DNA from: Thermoplasmata archaeon
GTDB lineage: Archaea > Thermoplasmatota > Thermoplasmata > Lutacidiplasmatales > UBA184
Direction of reading: 5' to 3'
NCBI GenBank assembly: GCA_030044475.1
Contig: JASHVP010000146.1
Span: 1-8,464, forward strand
Length of the DNA: 8,464 nucleotides
Numbering within the stretch: the stretch's first letter is position 1; each line of letters begins with the position of its first letter. Position numbers and translations under genes: made by a program. The notes beneath the pieces are model-generated. The model made no database searches. It had not been told where the DNA came from and worked only from the letters and a program-made list of their open reading frames with translations. Shown piece by piece: positions 6,105-8,464 of the stretch.

Positions 6105-6454
6105 GCCGCTCCCACGGCTCGGCGCCGCGGCGACCGACGCTCCACTGCCGGGACTGTCCGATGTGGTATGGCGGCGAGGACTCCGGCTGGGGTCCCTGCT
6201 CGATCAAGAACCGGCGCGGCGACGAGCGATACCTCACTTGGGGGGGACACCGGTGCGACGAGGGCTATGTCCCGCCCACCGCGGCGAGCGCCCGCGCGCG
6301 TGCGGCGCCGTTGAGCGGCGCCCGTTCGACCTCGAGGGCGTCGGACGTGGGATACTCCTCGACCTCGAAGGCCGGCCAGCGCAGGCGCGCCGCCCCCCGC
6401 CGCAAGGCCCGCGGCGGCAGGACGACGCGGCGACGGGCCACGTCGAGACGATAA
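6101..6454 (+). CDS. Small four-cysteine protein coupled to folD, up to 117 aa
   Basis: The family is not recognised. The ATG overlaps the folD stop codon (ATGA, 6101-6104), so translation is probably coupled. The first 60 residues look like a real compact domain: C16-x2-C19, M-W-Y and G-E-D motifs, W30-G-P-C33, R-G-D-E-R-Y (39-44) and G-G-H50-R-C52-D-E-G-Y. C16, C19, C33, H50 and C52 could bind a metal ion. After about residue 59 the translation becomes Ala/Arg/Ser-rich and lies opposite the 3' end of the radical SAM gene, so it may be a low-complexity tail. A sequencing or assembly error that removed an earlier stop codon is also possible. The N-terminal part is convincing; the true C-terminus is not. 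Confidence 0.65.
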   Translation: MSRSHGSAPRRPTLHCRDCPMWYGGEDSGWGPCSIKNRRGDERYLTWGGHRCDEGYVPPTAASARARAAPLSGARSTSRASDVGYSSTSKAGQRRRAAPRRKARGGRTTRRRATSRR

Positions 6455-7404
6455 TCGTCCGGCCCGACGCGCACGGCCGTGGCCACCCCCTTCGCCCATC
6501 GCGGGAGGTCGCGCTCGCCCGACGCCTCGACCACGCCGAGGACGACGGTGCCGTCGTCGGTCCGCTCCGCGAACGGGGGCGCGGTCCGTTCCGCCTGCCG
6601 GAGGAGCCGCTGGCGCAGCTGGACCCCGTCCTTGAACCGGGACGAGCAATAGTGGACCGGGACGGAGAGCCGGAGATCGCGGACGAGCCGCTCGGCGACC
6701 GCGCGGCTGCCCCGGACCCCCCAGCCGTTGCGCGGGTCGGTCCGGTAGCCCCGATCCCGCAGCGCCGCGTCGTTCGTCTCCGAGAACTCCAGCTCGTTCA
6801 GGTTCACGAAGTCGACGCCGATCGCCTCGAGGGTCCGCAGGAGGCGGACGAGCTCGGCCTCTTTCTCGGGAAGGACGGGGATCTCCACCCCCCGGCGGAT
6901 CCCCCAGGCGGGGGCCTCCTCGAGGACGGTCCGATAGGCACCGCCGCTCGCTCCCAGCGGACCCCACAGGTAGTGGGGGATGTGCAGCCGGAACTCGTCG
7001 AGGCCGGCCCCGGCGAGCCGGCGCAGCTTCGACGCGTTCGGTTCGTGCGTGTAGAGGTGGATGTTGTGGCCGGAGCCGAACTCTCCCTTGAGCAGTCGGA
7101 CGTAATGCTCCACCCGGTCGACGACCCCGAGCGGGTCCCCGCCCGTGATCCCGGTCCCCGCCGCCCCGATCGACCGGGCCTCGGCGAGAACGTCGTCGTC
7201 GCCGACGACCCGTCGCTCGTTCGCGTAGACGACGTCCTTCTGGTTCCGGTTCGGCGAGACGGGGCAGTAGAAGCAGCGGAACCGGCAGACCCCGGTGACG
7301 AACAGGACCATCTTGCGCCCCTGGGCGCACTGGTCGCACGCCTCCGAGAGCGGACCGCGGTGGCTCGACGCCATCGGCAGCGGGTGGAGGGGGAGCGGGT
7401 CCAT
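6265..7404 (-). CDS. Radical SAM enzyme of the PFL-activating-enzyme-like archaeal family (COG2108-like), 379 aa
   Basis: C40-x3-C44-x2-C47 (V-C-R-F-R-C-F-Y-C) is the radical SAM [4Fe-4S] signature, and GGD (88-90) is the SAM amino-group contact. C23-x2-C26 just before it (EACDQC), C253 in HYCSSRFKDG and the block GRKMVLFVTG (29-38) match, as I recall, the archaeal family COG2108, related to pyruvate formate-lyase activase but without a known substrate. The frame is open upstream to 7506, but those extra 34 residues are low-complexity. A TATA-like box at 7431-7440 places the transcription start near 7409, so I chose the ATG at 7404 (nearly leaderless); the ATG at 7374 is the alternative. The C-terminal 60 or so residues are Arg/Ala-rich. 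It is transcribed divergently from psmA and converges with the folD pair. Confidence 0.85.
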   Translation of the reverse strand: MDPLPLHPLPMASSHRGPLSEACDQCAQGRKMVLFVTGVCRFRCFYCPVSPNRNQKDVVYANERRVVGDDDVLAEARSIGAAGTGITGGDPLGVVDRVEHYVRLLKGEFGSGHNIHLYTHEPNASKLRRLAGAGLDEFRLHIPHYLWGPLGASGGAYRTVLEEAPAWGIRRGVEIPVLPEKEAELVRLLRTLEAIGVDFVNLNELEFSETNDAALRDRGYRTDPRNGWGVRGSRAVAERLVRDLRLSVPVHYCSSRFKDGVQLRQRLLRQAERTAPPFAERTDDGTVVLGVVEASGERDLPRWAKGVATAVRVGPDDYRLDVARRRVVLPPRALRRGAARLRWPAFEVEEYPTSDALEVERAPLNGAARARALAAVGGT

Positions 7405-7430
7405 GGAGCGTCGGCGACGGGGCGACCCGT

Positions 7431-7440
7431 GGATAATGGT
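7431..7440 (-). promoter_or_regulatory. TATA-like box of the radical SAM gene
   Basis: The minus strand reads ACCATTATCC, sharing ACCATTAT with the tRNA-Thr promoter, and has an A-run (GGAAA) upstream in the BRE region. Its centre near 7435 predicts a start near 7409, about 5 nt before the ATG at 7404. It therefore also decides the start codon. Confidence 0.5.
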
Positions 7441-7446
7441 TTCCGA

Positions 7447-7469
7447 CGCGGCCCGGACGGCGGGCCGCG
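7447..7469. promoter_or_regulatory. Inverted repeat upstream of the radical SAM promoter
   Basis: Perfect 8-bp arms cgcggccc (7447-7454) and gggccgcg (7462-7469) are separated by 7 bases. The repeat begins 7 bp upstream of the radical SAM TATA region and lies in the 182-bp region shared with psmA. It could be an activator or repressor site, or chance in GC-rich DNA. Confidence 0.3.
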
Positions 7470-7561
7470 GGGGGCACCCGCCCCGTCGGTGGTCCGACGC
7501 CACCAAGTGGGACAGAGGAAGGCTGCGAGGCTCAATCTCAAATCCCCCACCCGGCTCGGCG

Positions 7562-7571
7562 CGAACGTTCG
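7562..7571. promoter_or_regulatory. Perfect 10-bp palindrome in front of psmA
   Basis: cgaacgttcg is an exact palindrome ending on the first base of the psmA ribosome binding site, 16-25 bp before the start codon. It probably falls in or next to the psmA leader. It is a possible operator for the proteasome gene; no clear TATA box was found for psmA (the best AT-rich stretch is caatctcaaat at 7533-7543). Confidence 0.3.
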
Positions 7572-7576
7572 GGAGG
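7571..7576 (+). promoter_or_regulatory. Ribosome binding site of psmA
   Basis: GGGAGG lies 10 bases before the ATG at 7587 and 16 before the ATG at 7593. The spacing favours 7587, although the closest family match (Thermoplasma, starting M-Q-Q-G-Q-M) lines up with 7593. Confidence 0.5.
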
Positions 7577-7586
7577 CAGCACGTCG

Positions 7587-8345
7587 ATGGAGATGCAACC
7601 GGGCCAGATGGCCTACGACCGAGCGAGCACCGTCTTCTCCCCGGATGGACGCCTGTTTCAGGTCGAGTACGCCCTCCAGGCGATCCAGATGGGCGGCACC
7701 GCGGTCGCGGTGACGTACGACGCCGGTATCGTCTTCGTCGCGTACCGGAACCTCCCGGTCAGCTCGCTCGCCGAGGCCGGCTCGATCGAGAAGAGCTTCG
7801 CGATCGATACGGGGCTCGGCTGCGTCACGGCCGGCCTCATCGCCGACTCGCGGGTCCTCGTGGAATTCCTGCGCGTTGAGACGCAGCGCCACCGGCTGAC
7901 GTACGGGGAGCCCGCGCCGTACGCCCTGCTCGGCCACGCCCTCGGGACGCTCCTCCAGCAGTACACGCAGTTCGGGGGGACGCGGCCGTTCGCCGTCTCG
8001 CTGCTCCTCGGAGGCTTCACGGGTCGGACGCCCGGGCTGGTGGAGCTCGACCCGAGCGGCGCGACGATCGGCTGGAAGGCGTACGCCATCGGCCGCAACC
8101 GCCGGGCCGTCGCCGACTTCCTCGAGGAGAAGCTGACCGAGCACCTGAACGAGGACGGCGCGTTCAAGCTCGCCGTCCAGGCGGTGGCGGAGGGTTCCCC
8201 GACGCCGTTCCAGCCCGAGGCGCTCGACGTCGCGATCCTCGAACCCGAAGCCGAGCTCCGACGGCTACCCGCCGCCGAGGTCGCGCGGCGGGTGCAGGGG
8301 ATGCCGTTCATCGGCCCGCCCGAGCGCAAGGCCGGCGCCCGGTAG
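7587..8345 (+). CDS. psmA: 20S proteasome alpha subunit, 252 aa
   Basis: It forms the outer seven-membered rings of the archaeal 20S proteasome, which gate substrate entry and dock the PAN/Cdc48 ATPases. The N-terminal alpha signature YDRASTVFSPDGRLFQVEYA (10-29) is intact, including gate residues Y10, D11, P19 and Y28. Lys69 in GSIEK matches Thermoplasma Lys66, which binds the HbYX tails of the activator. RLTYGEP, QQYTQFGGTRPF and LDPSGA blocks follow in the expected order. Several normally conserved positions differ. The A-R-E-A-V-K helix after the signature is A-L-Q-A-I-Q here, and the usual D-K-R of the next strand is A-Y-R-N. There is an extra short loop near 203-209 and a longer C-terminus (to 252). 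It may be the only alpha subunit or a diverged paralogue. The next gene follows after 8 bp. Confidence 0.95.
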   Translation: MEMQPGQMAYDRASTVFSPDGRLFQVEYALQAIQMGGTAVAVTYDAGIVFVAYRNLPVSSLAEAGSIEKSFAIDTGLGCVTAGLIADSRVLVEFLRVETQRHRLTYGEPAPYALLGHALGTLLQQYTQFGGTRPFAVSLLLGGFTGRTPGLVELDPSGATIGWKAYAIGRNRRAVADFLEEKLTEHLNEDGAFKLAVQAVAEGSPTPFQPEALDVAILEPEAELRRLPAAEVARRVQGMPFIGPPERKAGAR

Positions 8346-8353
8346 GCGTCGGC

Positions 8354-8464
8354 ATGGCGCGTCCGCTCTCGTTCTCCCCCGCGGATGCGCGCACGCTCCT
8401 CGCGTACGACCGGGAGGTCTTCGACCGGTTCGTCGGACGGGTCCGCCGCCTCCCGGGGCGGGAG
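8354..8464 (+). CDS. Start of an unidentified gene, cut by the window end
   Basis: An ATG 8 bp after the psmA stop opens a frame that runs to the end of the window (37 residues seen). The translation MARPLSFSPADARTLL followed by A-Y-D-R-E-V-F-D-R-F-V is amphipathic and helical in character, unlike the low-complexity shadow frames around it. It is not SBDS, which often follows psmA in other archaea. It faintly recalls the first helix of DinB-like four-helix proteins, but this is a guess. Close spacing suggests co-transcription with psmA. Confidence 0.55.
   Translation, partial: MARPLSFSPADARTLLAYDREVFDRFVGRVRRLPGRE

Noticed and set aside
5660..7477. Long minus-strand frame crossing folD, the small Cys gene and the radical SAM gene
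   Set aside because: It is Arg/Pro/Gly/Ala-rich with no domain and conflicts with clear protein families on both strands.
7405..7506. Longer N-terminus for the radical SAM protein, from 7506
   Set aside because: It would start upstream of the TATA box at 7431-7440, and the added residues are low-complexity without family resemblance.
1..8464. Mobile elements, CRISPR arrays, toxin-antitoxin pairs or defence genes
   Set aside because: No transposase, integrase, regularly spaced repeats, tRNA-flanking direct repeats or known defence domains were seen on either strand.

Overview
The window looks like chromosomal DNA from a high-GC archaeon, most likely an uncultured member of Thermoplasmatota. 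The evidence is a membrane-anchored archaeal LonB protease, an archaeal NMN adenylyltransferase (NadM), a 20S proteasome alpha subunit whose N-terminus resembles that of Thermoplasma, TATA-box promoters, and a tRNA-Thr gene without an encoded CCA end. Base composition is strongly GC-rich (my estimate by eye is near 70%), and five of the eight complete proteins start with GTG. The lineage is inference. The archaeal assignment is well supported.

Layout from left to right. Positions 1-212 hold no convincing gene, but bases 1-120 fold into three abutting GC-rich hairpins. A small secreted or anchored protein follows (213-785, minus), then tRNA-Thr(CGT) (881-953, minus). Next is a four-gene minus-strand operon transcribed from a TATA box near 5085: lonB, a 78-residue Cys-containing protein, nadM and a cystathionine gamma-synthase/lyase family gene. 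Two of its three junctions are 4-bp GTGA stop/start overlaps and the third is a 13-bp gap. A 192-bp divergent promoter region (5022-5213) separates lonB from a plus-strand pair: a divergent folD and a small four-cysteine protein joined by an ATGA overlap. The small protein's frame runs 190 bp into the 3' end of a convergent radical SAM gene (6265-7404, minus) that resembles the uncharacterised archaeal family COG2108. A second divergent promoter region (7405-7586) leads into the proteasome alpha subunit gene (7587-8345, plus). A gene starting at 8354 runs off the window.

Functionally this is mostly housekeeping. Two protein-degradation systems (LonB at the membrane, the proteasome in the cytoplasm) sit near NAD synthesis, sulfur amino acid metabolism and one-carbon folate metabolism. 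I see no mobile element, CRISPR array, toxin-antitoxin pair or recognised defence system. The most interesting signals are: the FolD homologue, which has lost the catalytic Lys, its Gln partner and the PCTP motif while keeping the NADP domain; NadM with a degraded SxTxxR motif; two small unassigned Cys/His proteins, each translationally coupled to an enzyme gene; the COG2108-like radical SAM enzyme; and palindromes placed at the lonB and psmA start regions.
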